From assembly GCA_903872555.1 (NCBI GenBank), contig CAIQLE010000018.1, forward strand, positions 1-6,123: a stretch of DNA of 6,123 bases, read 5' to 3'. The DNA comes from an uncultured bacterium (GTDB lineage: Bacteria > Pseudomonadota > Gammaproteobacteria > Burkholderiales > Burkholderiaceae_D). A program made the position numbers and the translations under genes. The notes below the pieces were generated by a model. The model did no database searches. It was not told the DNA's origin and saw only the letters and a list, made by a program, of their open reading frames with translations. This document shows positions 1-6,123 of this stretch, piece after piece (positions within the stretch are counted from its first letter, which is position 1; each line of letters starts with the position of its first letter).

Positions 1-827
1 ATCTCCAGCAGGAAGGGCTGGTTATCACTGGCACGCACCATCACATCGGCCCGCGCCCAGCCACGGCATCCGAGACTGCGATAGCTTTCCAGCACCAGTT
101 GCTGTATCTGCTGTTCCTGCTCAGGCGGCAACTCACTGGGGCAGAGATATTTCGTCTCATCTGAAAAATATTTATTCTGATAGTCGTAGTTCGCATCCGG
201 CGCGACGATACGCACCACCGGCAGCGCTCTCGCCTCATCACCTGCACCCAGCACTGGGCAAGTCAGCTCCATGCCGCTGATGAATTCTTCTGCCATTACG
301 GCCTTGTCGAATTTCGCTGCCTGCGCATAAGCTGCAGGCAGTTGCGCCACATCGGTAATCTTGGTCAGGCCCAGCGTGGAGCCTTCATGTGCAGGTTTGA
401 CGATCAGAGGCAGTCCAAGTTTGTCGCTGACAGCTTTCCAGTCACTGGAAGGAGAGAGCATTTCAAAGCGCGGCGTTGCCAGGCCATTCTGCAGCCAGAC
501 GCGCTTAGTCATTGCCTTGTCCATCGCAATCGCAGAGGCCAGAACACCTGGGCCGGTATACGGAATACCCAGCTGTTCAAGCGCACCTTGCAGCGTGCCA
601 TCTTCACCATAGCGGCCATGCAGGGCGATAAAGACACGATCAAATTTTTCTGCTGCCAGCTCTGCCAGTGAGCGCTGTGCCGGATCGAAGCCATGCGCAT
701 CAATCCCCTGCGCCTGTAGTGCTTTCAAGACACCTGCGCCCGACATCAGTGAAATCTCGCGCTCAGCCGAGCGCCCGCCAAACAAGACACCGACTTTGCC
801 AAATTCTTTTTTCAGATCGCTACTCAT
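1..827 (-). CDS. ddl: D-alanine--D-alanine ligase, N-terminal 275 codons (3' end beyond window)
   Basis: Cytoplasmic ATP-grasp ligase that joins two D-Ala using ATP, supplying the dipeptide that ends the peptidoglycan stem. The ORF is open to base 1, and family members are usually about 305-320 residues, so only the last 35-45 are missing; these carry part of the metal- and phosphate-binding site. Visible motifs are [10 protein letters not shown] at residues 17-26 (E22 corresponds to E. coli DdlB E15), HGRYGEDG at 70-77, [10 protein letters not shown] at 141-150 (ATP-binding lysine 144), and a YDYQNKY segment at 214-220. Y220 corresponds to the tyrosine that marks D-Ala-D-Ala rather than D-Ala-D-lactate ligases. 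The ATG at 827-825 overlaps the murC stop as ATGA and has a good AAGGA ribosome site six bases upstream, so the start is well supported. A murC neighbour suggests the DdlB type. Confidence 0.97.
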   Translation of the reverse strand, partial: MSSDLKKEFGKVGVLFGGRSAEREISLMSGAGVLKALQAQGIDAHGFDPAQRSLAELAAEKFDRVFIALHGRYGEDGTLQGALEQLGIPYTGPGVLASAIAMDKAMTKRVWLQNGLATPRFEMLSPSSDWKAVSDKLGLPLIVKPAHEGSTLGLTKITDVAQLPAAYAQAAKFDKAVMAEEFISGMELTCPVLGAGDEARALPVVRIVAPDANYDYQNKYFSDETKYLCPSELPPEQEQQIQQLVLESYRSLGCRGWARADVMVRASDNQPFLLE

Positions 828-2224
828 GCAGTTTCCTTTGCAGCCATTTGCTGCAGCTGTGCGGGCACATTTGAAATGGAACCGGCGCCCATAGTCATCA
901 CAATGTCGCCGTCTCTGGCCATCTTTAAGAGGATGCCTGGCATGTCAGCCATGTCTTCCACAAACACCAGTTCTGTTTTACCGACCACGCGCAAAGCATG
1001 CGCCAGCGAACGTCCATCAGCAGCCGGAATTGCTTGCTCTCCGGCGGCATACACATCCGCCAATACCAGCACATCCACGGTGGACAAAACTTTGACAAAA
1101 TCTTCAAACAGATCGCGTGTACGCGTATAGCGATGCGGCTGGAAAGCGAGCACCAGACGTTGTCCGGGGAAAGCACCGCGCGCAGCAGCAATCGTGGCAG
1201 CTGTTTCCACCGGGTGATGACCATAATCGTCCACCAGTGAAAATTCGCCGCCCTGAGGCAAAGGCAATTTTCCGTACTTAGTGAAACGCCTGCCCACACC
1301 GGTAAATTCCTGCAAGGCTTTTTGTATGTGTATATCAGCTACATCCAGCTCGCGCGCTATCGCAATCGCAGCACAGGCGTTTTGCACGTTGTGCATGCCG
1401 GGCTGGTTCAGGCGTATGGCCAAGGGCGCATAGTCTTTCTGAATGACTGTGAATTCCATATGACCATTCACAGCCCGCGCATCAATCGCACGTACTTCAG
1501 CATCTTCATGGAAGCCATACGTCATCACCATCTTGGAAATAAAAGGCATGATCTCGCGCACGTTCGCATCATCCATACACAGGATGGCAACGCCATAAAA
1601 AGGTAGGCGCTGGGTAAATTCTATGAAAGCCTGTTTGAGCTTGGCAAAGCTGTGGTCATAGGTCTCCATGTGATCGGCATCGATATTCGTAATGACTTCG
1701 ATCACAGGCGAGAGATTCAGGAAGGATGCGTCCGATTCATCCGCTTCAGCGACGATGAATTCACCCGTGCCCAGCTTCGCATTTGCACCTGCACTATTTA
1801 AACGACCACCAATCACAAAAGTAGGATCTAGTCCGGCCTCTGCCAGCACGCATGCCACCAGACTGGTAGTCGTGGTCTTGCCATGGGTTCCGGCGATTGC
1901 AATGCCACGCTTCAAACGCATCAGCTCAGCCAGCATCACCGCGCGCGGCACGATAGGAATATGACGTGCACGCGCCGCCAGCACTTCCGGATTATTCGGC
2001 TGAACGGCAGTCGACGTGACGATGGCATCAGCACCTTCGACATTTTCGGGCGCATGCCCGATAGCTATGCACGCACCCAGTTCCGCCAGACGACGGCTGG
2101 CCGCATTGTTGGCGAGATCCGAGCCCGAGACGGTATAACCGAGATTGAGTAATACCTCAGCAATGCCGCTCATTCCGGAGCCGCCTATGCCCACGAAATG
2201 TATATTTTTTACTTTGTGTTTCAT
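824..2224 (-). CDS. murC: UDP-N-acetylmuramate--L-alanine ligase
   Basis: Cytoplasmic Mur ligase that uses ATP to attach L-Ala, the first stem-peptide residue, to UDP-MurNAc. The 466-residue length is normal. Residues 12-20 form the N-terminal nucleotide-sugar loop GIGGSGMSG; 111-120 is the ATP P-loop [16 protein letters not shown] lies at 160-165, HNVQN at 278-282, DDYGHHP at 332-338 and QPHRYTRT at 362-369, covering all three Mur ligase domains. The ATG at 2224-2222 is the only usable start: the frame meets TAG about 70 bases upstream with no ATG, GTG or TTG between. Its ribosome site is weak (GGA eight bases upstream), so initiation probably relies on ribosomes ending the small ORF one base before. 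The first 12 codons are repeated 103 bases upstream. The stop overlaps the ddl start (ATGA). Confidence 0.98.
   Translation of the reverse strand: MKHKVKNIHFVGIGGSGMSGIAEVLLNLGYTVSGSDLANNAASRRLAELGACIAIGHAPENVEGADAIVTSTAVQPNNPEVLAARARHIPIVPRAVMLAELMRLKRGIAIAGTHGKTTTTSLVACVLAEAGLDPTFVIGGRLNSAGANAKLGTGEFIVAEADESDASFLNLSPVIEVITNIDADHMETYDHSFAKLKQAFIEFTQRLPFYGVAILCMDDANVREIMPFISKMVMTYGFHEDAEVRAIDARAVNGHMEFTVIQKDYAPLAIRLNQPGMHNVQNACAAIAIARELDVADIHIQKALQEFTGVGRRFTKYGKLPLPQGGEFSLVDDYGHHPVETAATIAAARGAFPGQRLVLAFQPHRYTRTRDLFEDFVKVLSTVDVLVLADVYAAGEQAIPAADGRSLAHALRVVGKTELVFVEDMADMPGILLKMARDGDIVMTMGAGSISNVPAQLQQMAAKETA
834..838 (-). promoter_or_regulatory. Ribosome binding site of ddl
   Basis: On the minus strand AAGGA stands six bases before the ddl ATG, inside the last codons of murC. 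It confirms the ddl start and suits coupled re-initiation after murC ends. Confidence 0.75.
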
Positions 2225-2225
2225 G
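2189..2225 (-). repeat. Direct repeat copy 1: start of intact murC
   Basis: A 37-base segment covering the first 12 murC codons plus one base. It matches copy 2 at 35 of 37 positions, with 30 consecutive identical bases (2196-2225). The two differences (2192 and 2195) are both third-codon positions and synonymous (Val GTG/GTA, Phe TTC/TTT). Confidence 0.95.
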
Positions 2226-2327
2226 TCATTGGTCCATCTGCGGCTTCGGCTGCGCCGCCAGTGAACAAGCGCAGCGTGACCACGCTGCTCGGCCTACAAA
2301 ATGTATATTTTTTACTTTGTGTTTCAT
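2226..2327 (-). CDS. 33-codon small ORF bridging murG and murC; duplicated MurC N-terminus
   Basis: Seen directly: an ATG at 2327-2325 overlaps the murG stop (ATGA), is followed by 33 sense codons, and ends with TGA at 2228-2226, one base before the murC ATG. The first 12 residues, [12 protein letters not shown], are identical to the MurC N-terminus; the remaining 21 (from [10 protein letters not shown] to QMDQ) match nothing I recognise and include no predicted membrane segment. A weak GGA sits seven bases before the start. Inference: this ATG is the ancestral or duplicated murC start, split from the gene by an insertion, and the ORF may now pass ribosomes from murG to murC as a leader. No function is claimed for the peptide. 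It could equally be an untranslated relic of a rearrangement. Confidence 0.5.
   Translation of the reverse strand: MKHKVKNIHFVGRAAWSRCACSLAAQPKPQMDQ
2240..2258 (-). other. Second GC-rich inverted repeat just upstream of murC
   Basis: Five-base arms GCGGC and GCCGC flank a 9-base loop. On the plus strand the same region could form a smaller stem around TTCG. It ends about 15 bases before the murC ATG. The stem is short and may be fortuitous in GC-rich sequence. Confidence 0.35.
2271..2288 (-). other. 18-base inverted repeat (hairpin) within the murG-murC insert
   Basis: In the mRNA sense the arms GCAGCGTG and CACGCTGC are perfect complements separated by GT, giving about a 7-bp GC-rich stem with a 4-base loop. 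No run of U follows, so it is not a typical intrinsic terminator. It lies inside the small ORF, between the two copies of the murC start, and could affect mRNA stability or ribosome passage. Confidence 0.7.
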
Positions 2328-2328
2328 G
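2292..2328 (-). repeat. Direct repeat copy 2: duplicated murC start at the end of murG
   Basis: Second copy of the murC 5' segment, offset by 103 bases from copy 1, with the 30-base identical core at 2299-2328. It overlaps the last bases of murG and supplies the start of the small ORF. Because 103 is not a multiple of three, this copy is out of frame with the intact murC. Confidence 0.95.
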
Positions 2329-3394
2329 CTTGTTCCAAATCTTCCAGCACTTGCGCTATCACTTCATTCGCATCACGCCGGCCATGCCGGTAAGCAGCTT
2401 CGGCCATGTCCTGACATGTTTCGCGCGTCAGCCCTTTCAGGAGCGCTGCCAAACCTACTTTGTCCATATCTTGCTGCGGCAGGTGTGTGGCAGCACCGGC
2501 CTGTGCCATCCACTGCGCGTTATTGCGCTGATGCGATGTGGTTGACACCACCAGCGGCACGAGCACGCTGGCCACGCCGGCTGCGCATAGTTCTGCAACC
2601 GTAATCGCGCCTGCGCGGCAGATCACCAGATCCGCTGCGGCATAACGTGCTGCCATGTCATCAATAAAATCCACGACTTCGGCATCGACGCCGGCTTCGG
2701 CATAGCCCTGTCTGAGTGCTTCGATATGCTGACGGCCTGACTGATGCACAATGCGCGGCCGGCTCTCCAGCGGCAATAAGGCCAAGGCTTCCGGCACGAT
2801 ATCGTTTAATACTTTGGCGCCCAGACTGCCGCCGATGACCAGAATATTCAGCACACCAGTGCGTGCGGCATAACGCATACCCGGCGCTGCCATGCTGCTG
2901 ATTTCCTTGCGTACCGGATTACCGGTCACTTGAGACTTCGAAGCCTGTACTCCTTCGGCCGCAAAACCAAACAGCACTTTGCGTGCAAAGGGCAGTAAAG
3001 CCTTGTTCGACATGAGCAGTGCTGCATCTGCATTCATCAGCACTAAGGGCTTGCCTGAGAGGGCAGCCATCACACCGCCCGGCACCGTCACATAACCACC
3101 CATGCCAAGCACGATGCCTGGTTTACGTTTACTTATGATGCTGGCGCAACGAATAAAACCGGCCAGCATTTTAAAAACACCGGTCACCGTATGTTTGAGT
3201 CCTTTGCCACGCAGACCGGCAAAATCAATCGCATCGAAATTCAGTCCATGCTGAGGCACGATGCCGGCTTCCATCCCATGCCGTGTACCCAGCCAGGACA
3301 CTTCCCAGCCGCGTGCACGCATGGTGTCGGCAATCGCGAGACCGGGGAAAATATGTCCGCCGGTACCGGCCGCCATGATGAGCAGGCGCTTCAT
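2324..3394 (-). CDS. murG: UDP-GlcNAc--lipid I GlcNAc transferase (lipid II synthesis)
   Basis: GT28-family glycosyltransferase on the inner face of the cytoplasmic membrane; it transfers GlcNAc from UDP-GlcNAc to lipid I, giving lipid II. At 356 residues it is full length. The first glycine loop GTGGH is at 10-14 (H14 corresponds to E. coli H18), GGYVTVPGG at 99-107 holds the Y105 equivalent, GNPVR is at 158-162, GGSLGA at 188-193, and [10 protein letters not shown] at 259-268 carries the R260 and E268 equivalents; HQ follows at 288-289. Oddly, the segment normally reading HEQN is M120-N-A-D123, although the later conserved Asn (N130) remains. The ATG overlaps the ftsW stop (ATGA) and has a strong ribosome site. 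The stop overlaps the small ORF start in the same way. The reading frame is intact, and no other murG is visible in the window. Confidence 0.97.
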   Translation of the reverse strand: MKRLLIMAAGTGGHIFPGLAIADTMRARGWEVSWLGTRHGMEAGIVPQHGLNFDAIDFAGLRGKGLKHTVTGVFKMLAGFIRCASIISKRKPGIVLGMGGYVTVPGGVMAALSGKPLVLMNADAALLMSNKALLPFARKVLFGFAAEGVQASKSQVTGNPVRKEISSMAAPGMRYAARTGVLNILVIGGSLGAKVLNDIVPEALALLPLESRPRIVHQSGRQHIEALRQGYAEAGVDAEVVDFIDDMAARYAAADLVICRAGAITVAELCAAGVASVLVPLVVSTTSHQRNNAQWMAQAGAATHLPQQDMDKVGLAALLKGLTRETCQDMAEAAYRHGRRDANEVIAQVLEDLEQA

Positions 3395-4599
3395 GTGCGC
3401 ACTCCTCGCATCATTTGACGGTTTTCATAATCAATACGCATTAAAACTGCCAGTCCTATGCAATTGATCACCACACCCGAGCCGCCGTAACTCATCAAAG
3501 GCAGTGTCAGGCCTTTGGTAGGCAACAGACCCAGAGTCACGCCCATATTGATGAAGGTCTGCACGCCTATCCAGATGCCTATGCCTTTAGCGACCAGTCC
3601 CGCGAAATATTTTTCTGAAGCGATCGCCTGACGGCCGATGTCGAAGGCGCGACGCACTATCCAATAGAACAAACCAGTCACCAGCAGCACGCCTGCCAGA
3701 CCTAATTCTTCACCGATGACGGCCAGCAAAAAGTCGGTATGCGCTTCAGGCAGGTAATGCAGTTTTTCCACGCTACCACCCAGACCCACACCAAATAATT
3801 CACCACGCCCAAAAGCAATCAGCGAATGCGATAACTGATAGGCCTTGTCCTGTGCATTATTCGGATCCCATGGATCCAGATAAGCCAGCAGTCGTTCCCG
3901 CCGCCATGGCGATAACATAATGATCAGCGAAAACACTGAGCCGAGCACGCCAGTGATGCCGCCAAACCAGATGATGTTGAAACCACCCAGAAACAGAATG
4001 CCCATAGCAATACAGACCACCACACCTGCCGCACCCAAGTCAGGCTGCAACATCAGCAACCCACCGCACACACCGACAGCACCTGCCATAGGCATAAAAC
4101 CTTTAGTCAGCTTGTGCATGTACTGTTGCTTGCGCACTGTGAAATCAGCGGCATAAAACACCATCATCAGCTTCAGCACTTCAGAAGGCTGCAAATTCAA
4201 ACCGCTAAAACCTATCCAGCGCCGCGCGCCATTCACGCCCTTGCCTATGCCGGGGATCAATACCAGCACCATCAGAAACAGCGCACCCAGAAACAGCCAG
4301 GGCGTGGCCTGCTCCCATTGCTCTACGCGGACCCGGAAAGCAAACACACCCAGAATCAGACCGGTGATAACAAAAAACGATTGCCGCGCTAAAAAATGAT
4401 AATTTTTATAGTTGGCATATTTAGGCGAATCGGGCAGACCGACCGAAGCGGAATACACCATGATGATGCCGCCCAGAAGCAAGAGCAAGACGATCCATAA
4501 CAGCGACTGATCATATTCGAGCATGCTCGAACGCTGACCCATGCGCACATCCGGAGCGGATGTCTCGCGTTCGCTGAAAAATGGCAGCGTCAGCTTCAT
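3391..4599 (-). CDS. ftsW: Lipid II polymerase / division protein FtsW (SEDS family)
   Basis: Polytopic inner-membrane SEDS glycosyltransferase that polymerises lipid II at the septum with its partner penicillin-binding protein FtsI. The 402 residues start with a polar cytoplasmic tail (about 1-32), followed by roughly ten hydrophobic segments beginning at 33-52. SEDS signatures are NGARRWI at 123-129, QPSE at 137-140, QPDLG at 185-189, the DPWDP loop at 242-246 region, EAHTDF at 285-290 (D289 is the expected catalytic aspartate), GEELG at 296-300, and [17 protein letters not shown] at 359-375. The last motif and the position between murD and murG favour FtsW over the paralogue RodA. The start overlaps the murD stop (ATGA) with GAGG seven bases upstream; M20 or M26 are possible but less likely starts. 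The stop overlaps murG. Confidence 0.97.
   Translation of the reverse strand: MKLTLPFFSERETSAPDVRMGQRSSMLEYDQSLLWIVLLLLLGGIIMVYSASVGLPDSPKYANYKNYHFLARQSFFVITGLILGVFAFRVRVEQWEQATPWLFLGALFLMVLVLIPGIGKGVNGARRWIGFSGLNLQPSEVLKLMMVFYAADFTVRKQQYMHKLTKGFMPMAGAVGVCGGLLMLQPDLGAAGVVVCIAMGILFLGGFNIIWFGGITGVLGSVFSLIIMLSPWRRERLLAYLDPWDPNNAQDKAYQLSHSLIAFGRGELFGVGLGGSVEKLHYLPEAHTDFLLAVIGEELGLAGVLLVTGLFYWIVRRAFDIGRQAIASEKYFAGLVAKGIGIWIGVQTFINMGVTLGLLPTKGLTLPLMSYGGSGVVINCIGLAVLMRIDYENRQMMRGVRT
3401..3407 (-). promoter_or_regulatory. Ribosome binding site of murG
   Basis: GAGGAGT on the minus strand ends six bases before the murG ATG, inside the last ftsW codons. It is the strongest Shine-Dalgarno match in the window and fixes the murG start. 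Confidence 0.8.
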
Positions 4600-6089
4600 G
4601 CCATGACCTCGCCGCGATCCAGGCCCAGTTCACGCACGGTATCGACAAACACCTGTGCCCGATGGGCATAACTGCTGAACATATCAAAGCTGGCACAGGC
4701 GGGTGACAGCAAGACTTTGTCGCCTTCACGTGCAAGCAGAGCCGCTTCACGCACAGCGTCTTCCAGTGTTGCGCAACTCGTCAGCGTGACGCCCGTATCA
4801 ATCAGTGCCGTACGCACAGCGGGCGCATCACGACCGATCAGGAATACCGTTTTTACATATCGCTGCACCGCAGATGCCAGCGGTGAAAAATCTTGTCCCT
4901 TGCCGTCACCGCCTGCAATCAGGATCAACTTCGGCTCGGATGCGTCAGCATCACCCAGACCTTCGAGGGCAGCTACGGTAGCACCGACATTGGTGCCTTT
5001 GCTGTCATCGATATACTCAACACCGGCAATGCTCGCTACTGTTTGCACACGGTGCGGCTCACCCTGATACTGACGGGCAGCATGTAACAAGGGCGCCAGT
5101 GGTAGATCAATCGCACGGCAGAGTGCAATAGCAGCCAGCACATTCATCGCGTTGTGTTGACCACGAATAGGCAGGGCATCAGCCGGCATCAGTTTGTTGA
5201 TGAAGATTTCTGCATCAGGCTGAGGCTTGCCGCGTTTTTTCTTTTCGCCTTCATCATGTGCCACAGCCAGCATCAGCCAGCGCATGCCATGCTCATCCGA
5301 CAGGCCCAGGCAATCGGCATCGGTCGGCAGATCGCTGCCAAAACTAATGACATGCGACTGAGCCTTGGCCATTTTCATGCTGCGTGCGTCATTCCGGTTC
5401 ACGACGCGTGTGGTGTGTTCACCAAAAATTCTTTCTTTAGCCTGAGCGTAAGCATTCATGTCGCCATGCCAGTCCAGATGATCCTGAGTGACATTTAAGA
5501 CCACAGCGGCATCGGCATTCAGGCTGTAGGTGCTATACAGCTGGAAGCTGGACAATTCCAATACCCAGACCTCGGGCAAGGCATCGCTATCCATCGCTTC
5601 ATATAAGACATCGAGTGCGGCCGGACTGATATTGCCCGCCACTTTGACCGACAGTCTGGCGGCTTGACAGAGCTGACCTGTAAGACTGGTCACCGTGGTC
5701 TTGCCATTGGTGCCGGTAATGGCCAGCACTTTTGGCTGATAGTTGCGCTCTGCTTTTAATGCAGCGAGTGCTTGTGCAAACCATTCAATCTCACCCCAGA
5801 CAGGAATATTCTTTTCTTGCGCTGCCGGCAAAATCACAGCAAGTTCTTTATTCGGTGCGAGGCCCGGACTGACTGCGACGTAATCCATACCTTCCAGCAG
5901 TGCCGGCGCAAACTCGCCCGCCACAAACTCCACATCGTGCTGGATTGCTTTTAATGCAGGCAGACGGTCAGGCATGGCACGGGTATCGGCAACGCGCAGG
6001 CGTGCGCCGGCACGGGCCAGCCATCGCGCCATCGCGAGGCCGGATTCACCGAGTCCCAGTACCAGTACCTGTTTGCCGCTGTAATTCAT
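4596..6089 (-). CDS. murD: UDP-MurNAc-L-alanine--D-glutamate ligase
   Basis: Cytoplasmic Mur ligase adding D-Glu to UDP-MurNAc-L-Ala with ATP. Motifs in order: LGLGESG at 11-17 in the UDP-binding domain, P-loop GTNGKTT at 126-132, GNIS at 152-155, ELSSFQL at 178-184, DHLDWHG at 203-209, K218 at the position of the carbamylated lysine (E. coli K198), GQHNAMN at 310-316, PHR at 345-347, DDSKGTN at 361-367, GGDGKGQDF at 393-401 and [10 protein letters not shown] at 462-471. At 497 residues it is about 60 longer than E. coli MurD (438). Part of the excess is a charged insert around 278-293 ([12 protein letters not shown]), which I recall as common in betaproteobacterial MurD. The ATG at 6089 is the only start codon in this frame before the window edge; AAGGG sits 11 bases upstream, a rather long spacing. 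It overlaps ftsW by four bases. Confidence 0.98.
   Translation of the reverse strand: MNYSGKQVLVLGLGESGLAMARWLARAGARLRVADTRAMPDRLPALKAIQHDVEFVAGEFAPALLEGMDYVAVSPGLAPNKELAVILPAAQEKNIPVWGEIEWFAQALAALKAERNYQPKVLAITGTNGKTTVTSLTGQLCQAARLSVKVAGNISPAALDVLYEAMDSDALPEVWVLELSSFQLYSTYSLNADAAVVLNVTQDHLDWHGDMNAYAQAKERIFGEHTTRVVNRNDARSMKMAKAQSHVISFGSDLPTDADCLGLSDEHGMRWLMLAVAHDEGEKKKRGKPQPDAEIFINKLMPADALPIRGQHNAMNVLAAIALCRAIDLPLAPLLHAARQYQGEPHRVQTVASIAGVEYIDDSKGTNVGATVAALEGLGDADASEPKLILIAGGDGKGQDFSPLASAVQRYVKTVFLIGRDAPAVRTALIDTGVTLTSCATLEDAVREAALLAREGDKVLLSPACASFDMFSSYAHRAQVFVDTVRELGLDRGEVMA
4607..4610 (-). promoter_or_regulatory. Ribosome binding site of ftsW
   Basis: GAGG on the minus strand lies seven bases before the ftsW ATG, within the final murD codons. 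It supports the ATG in the ATGA overlap rather than an internal methionine. Confidence 0.65.
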
Positions 6090-6091
6090 GC

Positions 6092-6123
6092 TTATGCTTG
6101 CCCTTGTTTCATTTTGATCTTCA
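6092..6123 (-). CDS. mraY: Probable 3' end of mraY (last nine codons and stop)
   Basis: The minus-strand frame entering at the right edge reads KIKMKQGQA and stops at TAA (6094-6092), two bases before the murD ATG. MraY in E. coli ends in a TLKVR-type tail, so an LKIK-like tail fits, and mraY is the usual gene upstream of murD. The match is only a few residues, so the assignment rests mainly on gene order. The other two frames either stop earlier or run on into murD. Confidence 0.5.
   Translation of the reverse strand, partial: KIKMKQGQA

Noticed and set aside
342..671. Plus-strand ORF of 109 codons opposite ddl (also the plus-strand ORF at 361-612)
   Set aside because: It lies wholly antisense to a well-supported ddl coding region, has no recognisable domain, and its composition is what the complement of a GC-moderate gene yields.
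925..1299. Minus-strand 124-codon ORF inside murC
   Set aside because: It is an out-of-frame shadow of murC; the overlapping murC frame carries the family motifs.
2204..2217. A-rich heptamer (A AAA AAT) at murC codons 5-7, and again in the small ORF, as a possible frameshift site
   Set aside because: Joining the small ORF to the murC frame would need a +1 shift, and the murC frame has a TAG just after the site. No shift there gives a fusion, so the A-run is better read as an unstructured start region.
2271..2288. Intrinsic terminator between murG and murC
   Set aside because: The hairpin is followed by GCUUGUUCACUGG rather than a U-run, and a stop here would cut off murC and ddl from the operon.
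2225..2323. Insertion sequence or transposon remnant between murG and murC
   Set aside because: There is no transposase fragment, no terminal inverted repeats at the ends of the insert, and the flanking direct repeat is too long for a normal target duplication. A small non-autonomous element cannot be excluded.
2198..2545. Plus-strand ORF of 115 codons across the murG-murC junction
   Set aside because: It is mostly antisense to murG. Its repeated [12 protein letters not shown] stretch is simply the complement of the duplicated murC start.
3862..3876. Near-palindrome GGATCC-CAT-GGATCC in ftsW
   Set aside because: It is explained by the codons of the conserved FtsW Asp-Pro-Trp-Asp-Pro motif and needs no other function.

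Overview
The window is a stretch of a bacterial division and cell wall (dcw) cluster. Every gene lies on the minus strand, so transcription runs from base 6123 down to base 1. In transcription order it holds the last codons of a probable mraY, then murD, ftsW, murG, a 33-codon small ORF, murC, and the first 275 codons of ddl (cut by the window edge at base 1). This is the classical mraY-murD-ftsW-murG-murC-ddl order. Protein sequence style (the MurC and MurD motifs, and a lysine-rich insert in MurD) and the moderate G+C content suggest a betaproteobacterium of the order Burkholderiales, plausibly Oxalobacteraceae. That placement is from memory of related proteins, not from a search.

The genes act in sequence on the peptidoglycan precursor. 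MurC adds L-Ala and MurD adds D-Glu to the UDP-MurNAc precursor in the cytoplasm. Ddl makes the D-Ala-D-Ala dipeptide that is added later. MraY moves the pentapeptide precursor to the lipid carrier (lipid I), MurG adds GlcNAc (lipid II), and FtsW polymerises lipid II at the division septum.

The genes are packed with almost no spacing. murD/ftsW, ftsW/murG and murC/ddl all share a 4-base ATGA stop/start overlap, the usual sign of translational coupling. I see no promoter or terminator; the operon promoter should lie beyond base 6123.

The one exception is the murG-murC junction (2225-2323). The 5' end of murC is present there twice. One copy overlaps the murG stop by ATGA, where murC would be expected to start. 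It continues for 12 MurC-like codons, then runs into a GC-rich insert with a strong hairpin, and stops one base before the ATG of the intact murC. The result is a small ORF bridging murG and murC, which I regard as the most unusual thing in the window. The second point of interest is MurG, where the usually conserved HEQN motif reads MNAD. Everything else looks like an ordinary, intact dcw cluster.
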